From positions 310,001 through 374,000 of the forward strand of contig WOYW01000016.1 in NCBI GenBank assembly GCA_011620605.1: a DNA stretch of 64,000 nucleotides, written 5' to 3'. The position numbers and the translations under genes are program-made. The notes under the pieces are model-generated. The model was not told the origin of the DNA, searched no databases, and worked only from the letters and a program-made list of their open reading frames with translations. Positions 52,770 through 61,570 of this stretch are shown here, piece by piece; the stretch's first letter is position 1; every line of letters starts with the position of its first letter. Source of the DNA: Bacteroidales bacterium. GTDB taxonomy: Bacteria > Bacteroidota > Bacteroidia > Bacteroidales > UBA932.

Positions 52770-53624
52770 ATGATAAAAAAACTTAGCATATTTCTGATAG
52801 CTGTTCTAACGGTTGCGTCCCTGGGGGCGCAACCGGCGGAACGCTCCGGAAGTGCTGTATATGCTCCACGCGCGGGACAGTTTCAGGTCTCTGCGGTTTT
52901 AGGTGGCGGACTATACTTTGACTATCTGGATAATTTAACTCCCCTGTTGCCAAGCTATATGCCTGGTGCAGAAGTGGGCATAGATCCTACGGATAAGGGA
53001 GTGGGTTATTACCTGCAGATGGGCGATCTGAATAACAATTCGATTGCCAACATTGCCGGGATCCAGGGAAAGTATTTCGTGACCAACCGCATAGCAGTGA
53101 ACGCGATGTTTGCCATGCAAATAGACGTGACCCCCGAACGTGATTATATTGAAGGCATCGATCTGGAGAGCAGTGGTCTATTGGACCTGGGCGGCATTCA
53201 GTGGGTTGAAGGAAGACTGACCGACAAATACCTGGTAAATGTCGGAGCGGATTACTACTTCAACAACTGCAACGGCCGGCTGTTCCCCTACATCGGTTTG
53301 CTGGGCGGGTTCCAACACGCCAGGGTGCAGGCTTACCTGCCTTATACGGGTATAGAAGTATCCGTTGAAGAAGGAGGTACCGATCCCCTGGAGCTTTACG
53401 CGTTGGATAAACGTGCAGGCGAAGCATATGCAATATCCGGAGCGATCACTGCCGGTGTGGAATACAATTTCCTCCCGGGAATGAACATAGCTCTTGAGGT
53501 ACGCCCTTTCAATTATTACTATTCAGCAATCCGTATGTATGCAGACGGTCAGGAATTCAACGCATATGAAATGCAGTTCAAATTCTTTGCCTTCCCGCAA
53601 TTGAAAATAGGATTCCGTTTTTAG
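52770..53624 (+). CDS. Outer membrane beta-barrel protein
   Basis: Signal peptide; FQVSAVLGGGLYFDYLDN, alternating strands, terminal GFRF; 25 nt after the coiled-coil gene. Confidence 0.75.
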   Translation: MIKKLSIFLIAVLTVASLGAQPAERSGSAVYAPRAGQFQVSAVLGGGLYFDYLDNLTPLLPSYMPGAEVGIDPTDKGVGYYLQMGDLNNNSIANIAGIQGKYFVTNRIAVNAMFAMQIDVTPERDYIEGIDLESSGLLDLGGIQWVEGRLTDKYLVNVGADYYFNNCNGRLFPYIGLLGGFQHARVQAYLPYTGIEVSVEEGGTDPLELYALDKRAGEAYAISGAITAGVEYNFLPGMNIALEVRPFNYYYSAIRMYADGQEFNAYEMQFKFFAFPQLKIGFRF

Positions 53625-53646
53625 TAATTATTGAATCAACCATTAC

Positions 53647-53674
53647 AACCGCTCCCTTGGGGGGCGGTTTTTTT
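53647..53674 (+). terminator. Intrinsic terminator after the OM barrel gene
   Basis: AACCGCTCCC-TTG-GGGGCGGTT stem followed by T-tract. Confidence 0.88.
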
Positions 53675-53676
53675 AT

Positions 53677-53684
53677 TACCTTTG
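53677..53684 (+). promoter_or_regulatory. -7 box TACCTTTG for the small lipoprotein gene
   Basis: 2 nt after the terminator T-tract; ATG at 53706. Confidence 0.65.
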
Positions 53685-53705
53685 TGCCTGTTAATAAAGA
53701 GAATT

Positions 53706-54185
53706 ATGAAAAAGATTGTATTATTTGTGATCGTATTTGCCGGATTGGCAGCCTGCAATAACGGGGAAGATGCTCCCCGGCTGGACCTGGAAATTTCCAA
53801 AGAATTGAAAAACAATGACGAATTGAAAGAGTTTGTGCTAAAAGCAAAAGAAAACGCCAACGCACTGGCACGGGAATGTGTGAAAATGCATGAAGAAGCA
53901 CAGGAGTTCCTGGAGGTCAATTTTGATTCCCTGGGACAGGAACAGCAGGAAGCCATTGTGAAACTGGATCTGGATTACGTGGAAATGTGGTACAATTTCA
54001 ATATAAAACATACCGCCCAGACCGTGCAGTTGATGGAATACCTGAAAGACTCTTCCATTCCAAGAGAAGAAATGGTGGCAATGAGCAAAGCCATAGCTGC
54101 CATCAACCAGTTTGTACAGGATTTGAAAGAGACTTACGGGGAAGACCTGAAACTGGATCCCCATCCCGCCCCCGTAGAACTGTGA
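53706..54185 (+). CDS. Small helical lipoprotein of unknown function
   Basis: MKKIVLFVIVFAGLAACNNGEDAP lipoprotein signal. Confidence 0.75.
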   Translation: MKKIVLFVIVFAGLAACNNGEDAPRLDLEISKELKNNDELKEFVLKAKENANALARECVKMHEEAQEFLEVNFDSLGQEQQEAIVKLDLDYVEMWYNFNIKHTAQTVQLMEYLKDSSIPREEMVAMSKAIAAINQFVQDLKETYGEDLKLDPHPAPVEL

Positions 54186-54751
54186 TCATCGTTTCAGATA
54201 AAATAATTGTTTCCGAGAATATCCTGACCGAATACTTTTGCTGCGATGTGCCGGCCTGCAAAGGGATCTGTTGTGTGGAGGGAGACAGTGGGGCACCATT
54301 GACAGATAAAGAATGCTCCTTGCTGGAGCGCACATGGACAATGTATGCCCCATATATGCAGCCTGCAGGTGTCCGTTCCATTAAAAAGCAGGGCTCCTGG
54401 GTACGGGACATTGAAGACGATGCCGTTACCCCGCTGATAGACGGGAAAGAATGTGCTTATGCGTATTTTCGGGACGGGCTCTGTATGTGTGCCATTGAAA
54501 AGGCCCGGGAACAAGGGGTTTCAACGTTCCGCAAACCCATATCCTGCTGGTTGTATCCCATTCGGGTGCAAAAACTATCGGAAAATACCGTTGCCCTGAA
54601 TTACCACCAATGGCATTTGTGCCGGGCAGCCTGTGAGCTGGGAGCGAAAAAAAAGATACGCGTTTTTGAATTCGCAAAAGAGCCGCTGATCCATTGTTTT
54701 GGTGCGGAAGTATACCGGGCCATCAGCCGGGCAGCAGACAATCCCGGATAA
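54182..54751 (+). CDS. DUF3109 family Cys-rich protein
   Basis: CCDVPACKGICCVEGDSGAPL, KECAY, CMCAIEKA, CWLYPIRV; GTG start overlapping the upstream stop. Confidence 0.85.
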   Translation: MIIVSDKIIVSENILTEYFCCDVPACKGICCVEGDSGAPLTDKECSLLERTWTMYAPYMQPAGVRSIKKQGSWVRDIEDDAVTPLIDGKECAYAYFRDGLCMCAIEKAREQGVSTFRKPISCWLYPIRVQKLSENTVALNYHQWHLCRAACELGAKKKIRVFEFAKEPLIHCFGAEVYRAISRAADNPG

Positions 54752-55859
54752 TATCGTCAGATACGAACAGACGGTCAGACGGAATACGAAGCTTGTCCTC
54801 TTCCCTGATAAGCAAACCCCGCTCCAGCAGCGGGGTTGTTTGTTTCAGGAAACCTTCCGCAGCGGGCAGGCCTTCTCTCTCTTCCATTTCTTTCAGGGAG
54901 AGTCCCTTACAGGTCCGTAAAGAAAGCATGATCCATTCGTTGTGAACATCCCGTGCGGTCAGCCTGTCGTACCTGCGGGCCGGTTCCTTCCGGCGTATAC
55001 CTTCCGTGTATTTTTTCAGATCGGCCACATTGGCGTACCGGTCTTTCCCGTTAAACGAGTGTGCGGACGGACCCAGTCCCGCGTAAGGAACGCGCATCCA
55101 GTAACGGCTGTTGTGAAGGGACCCTTTTTCCGGAAGGCAGAAGCTGGACACTTCGTATTGGACGTATCCTTCACTGTGCAAAGTTTTCTGCAGCAGGGTG
55201 TATTGCATCGCGCATTCCTCCTGCGGTGGCAGAATGCCTTTTTTTCCCCAGGGGGAGGAAGGTTCCAGGCTCAGCTGATAAGCCGAGATGTGTTCCGGTC
55301 TAAGGGCAATGGCCTGTGCCAGGGTGTCTTTCCATTTACCAGTGGTCAATCCGGGAAACCCAAAAATCAGGTCCAGGCTGATATTCGTAAAACCGGCCCG
55401 GTGGGCAAGTTTTGCCGAGTCTTGGGCCTGGTGGCCGTTGTACCGGCGTCGCATGGCCTCCAGGTATGGATCGTGAAAGGACTGGACACCTATGCTCAAT
55501 CGGGTTACTCCGGCCTCCAGCAACGTATGGCAGTATTCCGGGGTAAGATCCCCGGGATTGGCCTCTACCGTCACCTCGGCAATTTTCAGGCCTGCCTGCT
55601 CCAGATCATTCCGCAACATGGTGATCAGGGCGCAAAGCTCCCGGGCAGTACAGACAGTGGGTGTTCCTCCGCCAAAGTACAGGGTATGGCCCGGGCTGAA
55701 TTCAGCAGAGCGGAAAATGTTCAGCCAGAGGTCACGATCCCTCTTCCATTCCAGCGAAATACAATCCAGTACCCAGGGAATTTCCCGGGTTTTTGTACTG
55801 GAATAAAAACTGCAATAGGAGCAAAAACTCCTGCAAAAGGGAATGTGAACGTAGATCAA
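54723..55859 (-). CDS. hemW: Radical SAM HemW-like protein
   Basis: IYVHIPFCRSFCSYCSFYS, FGGGTPTV, EANPGDLT, RLSIGVQSF. Confidence 0.93.
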   Translation of the reverse strand: MIYVHIPFCRSFCSYCSFYSSTKTREIPWVLDCISLEWKRDRDLWLNIFRSAEFSPGHTLYFGGGTPTVCTARELCALITMLRNDLEQAGLKIAEVTVEANPGDLTPEYCHTLLEAGVTRLSIGVQSFHDPYLEAMRRRYNGHQAQDSAKLAHRAGFTNISLDLIFGFPGLTTGKWKDTLAQAIALRPEHISAYQLSLEPSSPWGKKGILPPQEECAMQYTLLQKTLHSEGYVQYEVSSFCLPEKGSLHNSRYWMRVPYAGLGPSAHSFNGKDRYANVADLKKYTEGIRRKEPARRYDRLTARDVHNEWIMLSLRTCKGLSLKEMEEREGLPAAEGFLKQTTPLLERGLLIREEDKLRIPSDRLFVSDDIIRDCLLPG

Positions 55860-56713
55860 CGCAAGAGTATGTCGGCTACGCCAATGCGCCCGTCTATGGT
55901 ATATACTTCAGCCGTGTAAACACCGCGGCTGAAGGAAACCCCGCCAAAGAAAATGCAGAATTCCACTTCGTCACCCTGGTAGTCTATCTCGCGGACTGCG
56001 GAATACACCAATTGTTCTCCTGCTGCGTTGAAGACACCCTGTTCCGGGTTAGTAAGCAAGATCCCATCCGGTCCTTTTAGACGAAGGTAAATGTTGACCG
56101 GTCCTTTGGGAGCAATGGAGTTTTCAATAAGACTGCCGCAGAGTTTCATTTTGCTGATCCGGCTGGATCGTTCCGAGTCCCGGCCGCTTTCGGTAATACC
56201 GGTGAGTAGAAAATCCCGGCCTTTTAGCTGGGCCCCGATCTCCACCTGGCGTGCATACTCTTCCGTTGTGGTGCGCAGTTCCTCATACTGGTGGGTGGCC
56301 TGGGTGGCTTCCTCCCGTGCCTGGGAAGCGTCTTCACGCAGGGCAAGGTTCAGCGTGTTGAGCGAATCTATCTGGTGAATGTAGCTGCGCATGATGCTGC
56401 GCAATGTTCCCAGTTCCCTTTCGTATTCCCGGATACGGGTCCTATTGGTGGCTTCGGTTTTGTTGATGCGTTCAATCAACAGATCAATTTTTTCCCGTTC
56501 TTCCGTAAGACGTAAATTCAATGTATCATTGGTCGTACTCAGGGAGTCGTATTCGGAACGCAATTGGATCATTTGTTGGGTTAATTGTTCTTTTTCAAGG
56601 TTCAGTTCCTTGATCATCCCGCCGCGGTCTATCCAGACCCAGGCCAGGGCGCCTATTAAAAGGACGGCAACGGCAGCAAGAACAATGATAATGGTTTTCA
56701 AATTCTTTTCCAT
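55856..56713 (-). CDS. Single-TM coiled-coil protein of unknown function
   Basis: N-terminal TM, long coiled coil, C-terminal beta-rich domain. Confidence 0.65.
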   Translation of the reverse strand: MEKNLKTIIIVLAAVAVLLIGALAWVWIDRGGMIKELNLEKEQLTQQMIQLRSEYDSLSTTNDTLNLRLTEEREKIDLLIERINKTEATNRTRIREYERELGTLRSIMRSYIHQIDSLNTLNLALREDASQAREEATQATHQYEELRTTTEEYARQVEIGAQLKGRDFLLTGITESGRDSERSSRISKMKLCGSLIENSIAPKGPVNIYLRLKGPDGILLTNPEQGVFNAAGEQLVYSAVREIDYQGDEVEFCIFFGGVSFSRGVYTAEVYTIDGRIGVADILLR

Positions 56714-56733
56714 AATTGAAAGTTTTTATATTA

Positions 56734-56763
56734 CAAAAATAAGAAAAAAAAGACCTACATTTG
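56734..56763. promoter_or_regulatory. Mirrored divergent promoter, coiled-coil protein / small membrane protein
   Basis: CAAAAATA 56734-56741, N14, TACATTTG 56756-56763. Confidence 0.65.
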
Positions 56764-56789
56764 TTTATTATCAATAAATCAAACTGTTT

Positions 56790-57278
56790 ATGCAAGGATT
56801 TAATATTGGAAAGTACCTGTTACGCGTTGTTAAATATATTGTTTTTTATGCCATTCTGATCTTTTTGATGTTGATTATCGTCTATTTTACAAGTAGTAAT
56901 AAGGATATTTCCTTTTGGGAACTGATACGTCCCGGATCGCAACAAAACCTGATCATTTTGATAGTTGCTTTTTCTGTTGTTTACCCGTTCATCGGTTTTA
57001 TCAAACAGAAAATATACACCAACAGCCCTTTTGACCAGGATAAAGACGCTATCGTTCGGATTTTCACAGAGTCAGGCTTTATACAGGCATCGGATAACGA
57101 CGGGAAACTGGTTTTCAAGGCAAAACGCATAAGCATGCGCATTTTTCGCGTTTTTGAAGACAAGATAACCTTGGATTATACGGACAATCCACTGGTTATG
57201 GAAGGGATGCGGCGCGATGTGCAACGCATAGCCCGTCACATGGAACACCATTTTCGCAGTAACCGGGAGGATGAATAA
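56790..57278 (+). CDS. Small membrane protein of unknown function
   Basis: Two predicted TM segments; own -7 box TACATTTG at 56756-56763. Confidence 0.65.
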   Translation: MQGFNIGKYLLRVVKYIVFYAILIFLMLIIVYFTSSNKDISFWELIRPGSQQNLIILIVAFSVVYPFIGFIKQKIYTNSPFDQDKDAIVRIFTESGFIQASDNDGKLVFKAKRISMRIFRVFEDKITLDYTDNPLVMEGMRRDVQRIARHMEHHFRSNREDE

Positions 57279-57298
57279 CCTGTCTCAGGCTATTTTGT

Positions 57299-57946
57299 TC
57301 AGAAAAACATACACCAGATAACAATAAGCGAAAAACCGGCAAATAGCAGGGTGGAATAGACGTAGGAGATCCTGCGCAGTACGGGGATTATCCGCAGATT
57401 GTTCAGCCCCAGGGTATGAAAAGCCGACCAGAACCCGTGGTTAATATGAAGCCACAGGGCGGCAAACCAAATTATATAGGATACGGCTATCCACGGAGTC
57501 CCCAGGTATCCGGTAACCAGCAGGTACCCGTCTTCAGGTTGGCCTCCTGAAAACTGCTGCCACTGCATTTTGGTCCAGAAATGGGACAGGTGCAGGACCA
57601 GGAATCCCAGGACTATACATCCCAGAATAAGCATATTGCGGGCAGCCCAATTGTCAAATCCCAGGCCCGGGGATTTGCTGCCCGATGCATAGGTAACAGG
57701 TCCTCGTGCCTTCAGGTTGCTCAGGGTTATGATAAAGGAATATCCTATATGTATTATAAAACCAAGGGCCAAAACGGGAACCATGACCTGGATCAGGGGA
57801 TTGGTCCCCATGAAGTCCGTAACTTTTTGGTACACCTCCGGACCCCACAAAATGGTCAGATTGGCAACAACATGAAGTGTGAGGAACAGGATCAGGAAAA
57901 GTCCCGTCACGCTCATGATCACTTTTTTGGCAATGGATGGTAACAT
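57299..57946 (-). CDS. sdhC: Succinate dehydrogenase/fumarate reductase cytochrome b subunit
   Basis: Five-TM protein with conserved His (LTLHVVANL, FIIHIGYS, LVLHLSHFW, LHINHGFWSAFHTLG). Confidence 0.9.
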   Translation of the reverse strand: MLPSIAKKVIMSVTGLFLILFLTLHVVANLTILWGPEVYQKVTDFMGTNPLIQVMVPVLALGFIIHIGYSFIITLSNLKARGPVTYASGSKSPGLGFDNWAARNMLILGCIVLGFLVLHLSHFWTKMQWQQFSGGQPEDGYLLVTGYLGTPWIAVSYIIWFAALWLHINHGFWSAFHTLGLNNLRIIPVLRRISYVYSTLLFAGFSLIVIWCMFF

Positions 57947-57967
57947 AACGGATATACGTGTCTATCG

Positions 57968-57997
57968 CAAAGATACACGGATTTTTATATATCTTTG
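57968..57997. promoter_or_regulatory. Mirrored divergent promoter, sdhC / pyrH
   Basis: CAAAGATA 57968-57975, N14, TATCTTTG 57990-57997. Confidence 0.72.
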
Positions 57998-58018
57998 TAT
58001 GATATCAAGGATAAAATC

Positions 58019-58723
58019 ATGAAGTATTCTTCACTATTGCTCAAATTAAGCGGGGAGAGCCTTGGCGGTGCCAACGGCCAGGGTCTGGACCCGCTGATGC
58101 TGCAAAGATATGCCCGGGAGATCAAACCTTTGGCAGAAGCCGGCATCCGTATAGCCATAGTAACAGGAGGCGGGAACATATTCCGGGGGCTGCCCGGAAC
58201 GGGGAAAGGAGTGGATCGTGTACACGGAGACCGGATGGGAATGCTGGCCACCACCATCAATAGCATTGCTCTGGCAGATGCCCTGGCAGATGAAGGAATG
58301 AAAGCTTTGGTCTATACGGCTACTCCCATGGAAGCGGTTGCCCGGTATTACAACAGGGATCACGTATTGGAGGAAATGAATAAAGGAACCGTTGTGCTGC
58401 TTTCCGGAGGTACGGGAAATCCCTTTTTTACAACAGATTCGGCAGCAGCTTTACGCGCCGTAGAACTGGGTGTGGATGTTTTACTAAAGGGAACCCGGGT
58501 GGACGGAGTTTACAGCGCTGATCCGGAAAAAGATCCCAATGCGGAGAAATTTGAAGCATTGACTTTCGACCGGGTGTTGGAGAAAAACCTGAAGATCATG
58601 GACATGACGGCTTTTATCCTGTGCAGGGAAAACAAAATGCCTGTTATAGTGTTCAATATGAACGTAAAGGGGAATCTTCAGAAGCTTGTCAAAGGGGAAG
58701 AGATCGGAACAATAATAAAATAA
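58019..58723 (+). CDS. pyrH: UMP kinase
   Basis: LLKLSGESLGG, VTGGGNIFRG, GTGNPFFTTDSAAALRAVEL, KGTRVDGVYSADP. Confidence 0.96.
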   Translation: MKYSSLLLKLSGESLGGANGQGLDPLMLQRYAREIKPLAEAGIRIAIVTGGGNIFRGLPGTGKGVDRVHGDRMGMLATTINSIALADALADEGMKALVYTATPMEAVARYYNRDHVLEEMNKGTVVLLSGGTGNPFFTTDSAAALRAVELGVDVLLKGTRVDGVYSADPEKDPNAEKFEALTFDRVLEKNLKIMDMTAFILCRENKMPVIVFNMNVKGNLQKLVKGEEIGTIIK

Positions 58724-58732
58724 AGATACGTT

Positions 58733-59299
58733 ATGGAAATAAGTGATGCAAAACAAGTATTGGAGCAGGCCAAAGGCAAGATGCACAAAGCCGTTGAATA
58801 CCTGGAAAATGAGCTGGCCACATACCGGGTGGGGAAGGCCAATCCGGCCGTTTTTTCCGGGATGACCGTGGAATATTACGGCACGCCCACACCCTTGTCA
58901 CAGGTAGCCAGTATTTCTGCCCCGGATGCCCGGACCATGATCATTCAGCCGTGGGAAAAGAACCTGATTCCTGTAATAGAAAAAGCCATCATGGCTGCCA
59001 ACCTGGGATTTACCCCGCAAAACAACGGGGAGATCATTCGCATACAGGTCCCCCCGCTGACCGAGGAACGCAGGCGAGACCTGGTGAAAAAAGCCAAAGC
59101 CGAGGGGGAAAATGCCCGCATCAGCATCCGTAACGCGCGCCGCGACGGGGTGGATGTGCTGAAAAAATACCAGAAAGACGGGTTGTCAGAGGATGTGGTA
59201 AAAGATACCGAAGGTCTCATTCAGAAAGAGGTGGAAGCATTTTCCAAAAAGGTAGAGGAAATACTGGCAGAAAAGGAAACAGAGATCATGACAGTCTGA
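58733..59299 (+). CDS. frr: Ribosome recycling factor
   Basis: ATYRVGKANPAVFSGMTVEYYGTPTPLSQVASISAPDARTMIIQPWEK. Confidence 0.98.
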   Translation: MEISDAKQVLEQAKGKMHKAVEYLENELATYRVGKANPAVFSGMTVEYYGTPTPLSQVASISAPDARTMIIQPWEKNLIPVIEKAIMAANLGFTPQNNGEIIRIQVPPLTEERRRDLVKKAKAEGENARISIRNARRDGVDVLKKYQKDGLSEDVVKDTEGLIQKEVEAFSKKVEEILAEKETEIMTV

Positions 59300-59310
59300 A
59301 AGAACCGGTC

Positions 59311-59342
59311 AAAAAAAAAGCTCCCCGCGGGGAGTTTTTTTT
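59311..59342. terminator. Bidirectional intrinsic terminator between frr and pgk
   Basis: A9-GCTCCCCGCGGGGAG-T8. Confidence 0.88.
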
Positions 59343-60597
59343 ATTGGCGAATGGCCTGAATGCCGGGCAATTCTTTGCCTTCCAGGTATTCCAGCATCGC
59401 GCCGCCGCCTGTAGAAACGTAACTGACTTTTTTTGCATAGCCCATCTGCGTGACGGCTGCCACGGAATCGCCGCCGCCTACCAGCGAGAAGGATCCATTG
59501 CGGGTAGCCTCGGCCACAAACTCCACCAGTCGCAATGTGCCGTTGGCAAAGTTGGGCATTTCAAACACGCCGGCCGGCCCGTTCCATAAAATGGTTTTGG
59601 AGTCCATAATGACTTTTTTCCAGGTTTCCAGGGTCTCGGGACCTGCGTCCATACCTTTCCAGCCGTCGGGGATCCGGTCAACCGGACACACGGTGGTTTT
59701 GGCGTCGTTGTCAAAAGCGTCTGCCGCGATGACATCTTCCGAAATATAAATTTTTACGCCTTTTTCCTCAGCCTTTTTAAGGATATTCAATGCCAGGGGC
59801 ATCTGGTCATCTTCACACAGGGAGTCTCCAATCTTCCCTCCGCATGCCTTTACAAAAGTAAAACTCATCCCCCCTCCTATGATCATGTTGTCCACTTTGT
59901 CCAGCAGGTTCTCAATAATGGTGATCTTGCTGGATACTTTGGCTCCCCCCAGAATGGCGGTCATGGGATGTTCAGGGGATCTAAGCACTTTGTCTATGGC
60001 CTTGATCTCTCCTTCTATCAGGAAGCCGAACATTTTATCGTTTGGAAAATGAGCAGCTATCAGGGTTGTGGAAGCATGAGCCCTGTGAGCCGTTCCAAAA
60101 GCGTCGTTGATGTAGCAATCGGCATAGGAGGCCAGAGTCGCTGTGAATTTTTTCTGACTTTCCTTAACGGCTGCCTTGGCAGCTTTCTTTTCTTCATCGG
60201 AAGCCTCGGGGGCCAGTCCGCGGGGTTTGCCTTCTTCCTCGGCATAAAAACGGAGGTTCTCCAGCAACAGGACTTCTCCAGGTTTCAGGGCGGCGGCCAT
60301 GTTGGCGGCTTCTTTGCCCATGCAGTCGGGGGCAAAGAGCACGGGGGCACCCAGTTGTTTTTCCACATCGGGAATGATATGCCTGAGGGAGAATTTGTCC
60401 TCGGCTTTTTTAGGCCTTCCCAGGTGAGACATGATGATGAGCGATCCGCCGCTTTCCAGCACTTTTTTAAGTGTGGGGATGGCAGCCCGTATGCGGGTTT
60501 TGTCGGTTACCTGAAATTCAGCGTTAAGCGGTACATTGAAATCTACACGCACAATGGCGCGTTTTCCTTTAAAGTTGTAGGTACTGATGTTTTGCAT
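59341..60597 (-). CDS. pgk: Phosphoglycerate kinase
   Basis: [46 protein letters not shown]. Confidence 0.98.
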   Translation of the reverse strand: MQNISTYNFKGKRAIVRVDFNVPLNAEFQVTDKTRIRAAIPTLKKVLESGGSLIIMSHLGRPKKAEDKFSLRHIIPDVEKQLGAPVLFAPDCMGKEAANMAAALKPGEVLLLENLRFYAEEEGKPRGLAPEASDEEKKAAKAAVKESQKKFTATLASYADCYINDAFGTAHRAHASTTLIAAHFPNDKMFGFLIEGEIKAIDKVLRSPEHPMTAILGGAKVSSKITIIENLLDKVDNMIIGGGMSFTFVKACGGKIGDSLCEDDQMPLALNILKKAEEKGVKIYISEDVIAADAFDNDAKTTVCPVDRIPDGWKGMDAGPETLETWKKVIMDSKTILWNGPAGVFEMPNFANGTLRLVEFVAEATRNGSFSLVGGGDSVAAVTQMGYAKKVSYVSTGGGAMLEYLEGKELPGIQAIRQ

Positions 60598-60619
60598 TTC
60601 TTCCAAGATTTGAGTAGTG

Positions 60620-60646
60620 CAAAGATACATTTTTTATATATCTTTA
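60620..60646. promoter_or_regulatory. Mirrored divergent promoter, pgk / RlmI-like
   Basis: CAAAGATA 60620-60627, N11, TATCTTTA 60639-60646. Confidence 0.6.
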
Positions 60647-60650
60647 CCCT

Positions 60651-61550
60651 ATGCAACTATTATGCCCTGTGTCCTGGCCGGATTACCAGTTGTTGGATTG
60701 TGGGAACGGAGAGAAACTGGAAAAGTTCGGATCGTATGTAATTATACGTCCCGAGCCAAAAGCCTTGTGGGCAAAAACCGAAACCACGGAACAATGGTTG
60801 CGGCAGGCGCACATACGTTTTATCCAGGGAGCCGGTTTCGGCAAAGCCGGGAAGGAAGACAGTGGTACGTGGGAAAAATTGCAGAAAGTACCCGACCGGT
60901 GGAACATTCAGTATAAAAAACTTTTCAAACTGCGACTGGGCCTGACGGCTTTCAAGCATGTAGGGGTATTCCCGGAACAGGCCCCCAACTGGGATTTCAT
61001 TTACCGGAAAGTCCGTGAGGTTAAGGAGCAAGCTCCCGGAAGCACTCCCAGAGTGTTGAACCTGTTTGCCTATACCGGGGCGGCATCTCTGGCTGCCCGG
61101 GCTGCAGGGGCAGAGGTCGCACACCTGGATGCGGTTCGCCAGGTCATTACATGGAGCCGGGAAAATATGGAGCTGAGTGGGATGAACGGGATCCGCTGGA
61201 TCCTGGAAGATGCTTTTAAATTTGTAAAAAGAGAAGTGCGGCGGGGTAATACGTACCAGGGAATTATCCTGGATCCGCCGGCTTATGGACACGGCCCCGA
61301 CGGGGAAAAATGGAAACTGGACGATTGCCTGTTTTCTCTTTTACAGGAATGTTCACGGATCCTGGCCGGGAACAATGCATTTGTGGTGCTGAGCTTATAC
61401 TCCAACGGGTATTCCGCTTTACTGGCAGACTCTCTGGCCAGGGAATGTTTTTCGAAAAATGGGGATTATGCTTTCGGAGAGTTGTTTCTGAAAGATCAGT
61501 ACGGGAAAAGACTGCCGCTGAGCGTTTTTTCCAGGTTGGAATTGAAATAG
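60651..61550 (+). CDS. Class I SAM-dependent rRNA methyltransferase (RlmI/RlmK-like)
   Basis: VLNLFAYTGAASLAARAAGA, HLDAVRQVITWSREN, IILDPPAYGHGPDGEKW. Confidence 0.9.
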   Translation: MQLLCPVSWPDYQLLDCGNGEKLEKFGSYVIIRPEPKALWAKTETTEQWLRQAHIRFIQGAGFGKAGKEDSGTWEKLQKVPDRWNIQYKKLFKLRLGLTAFKHVGVFPEQAPNWDFIYRKVREVKEQAPGSTPRVLNLFAYTGAASLAARAAGAEVAHLDAVRQVITWSRENMELSGMNGIRWILEDAFKFVKREVRRGNTYQGIILDPPAYGHGPDGEKWKLDDCLFSLLQECSRILAGNNAFVVLSLYSNGYSALLADSLARECFSKNGDYAFGELFLKDQYGKRLPLSVFSRLELK

Positions 61551-61570
61551 GATAAAAAAATTATAAAGAC

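Noticed and set aside
54942-55919. Long plus-strand ORF of 325 aa opposite hemW
   Set aside because: Antisense to a clear HemW coding frame; no recognisable domain, low-complexity aromatic/basic composition typical of antisense frames
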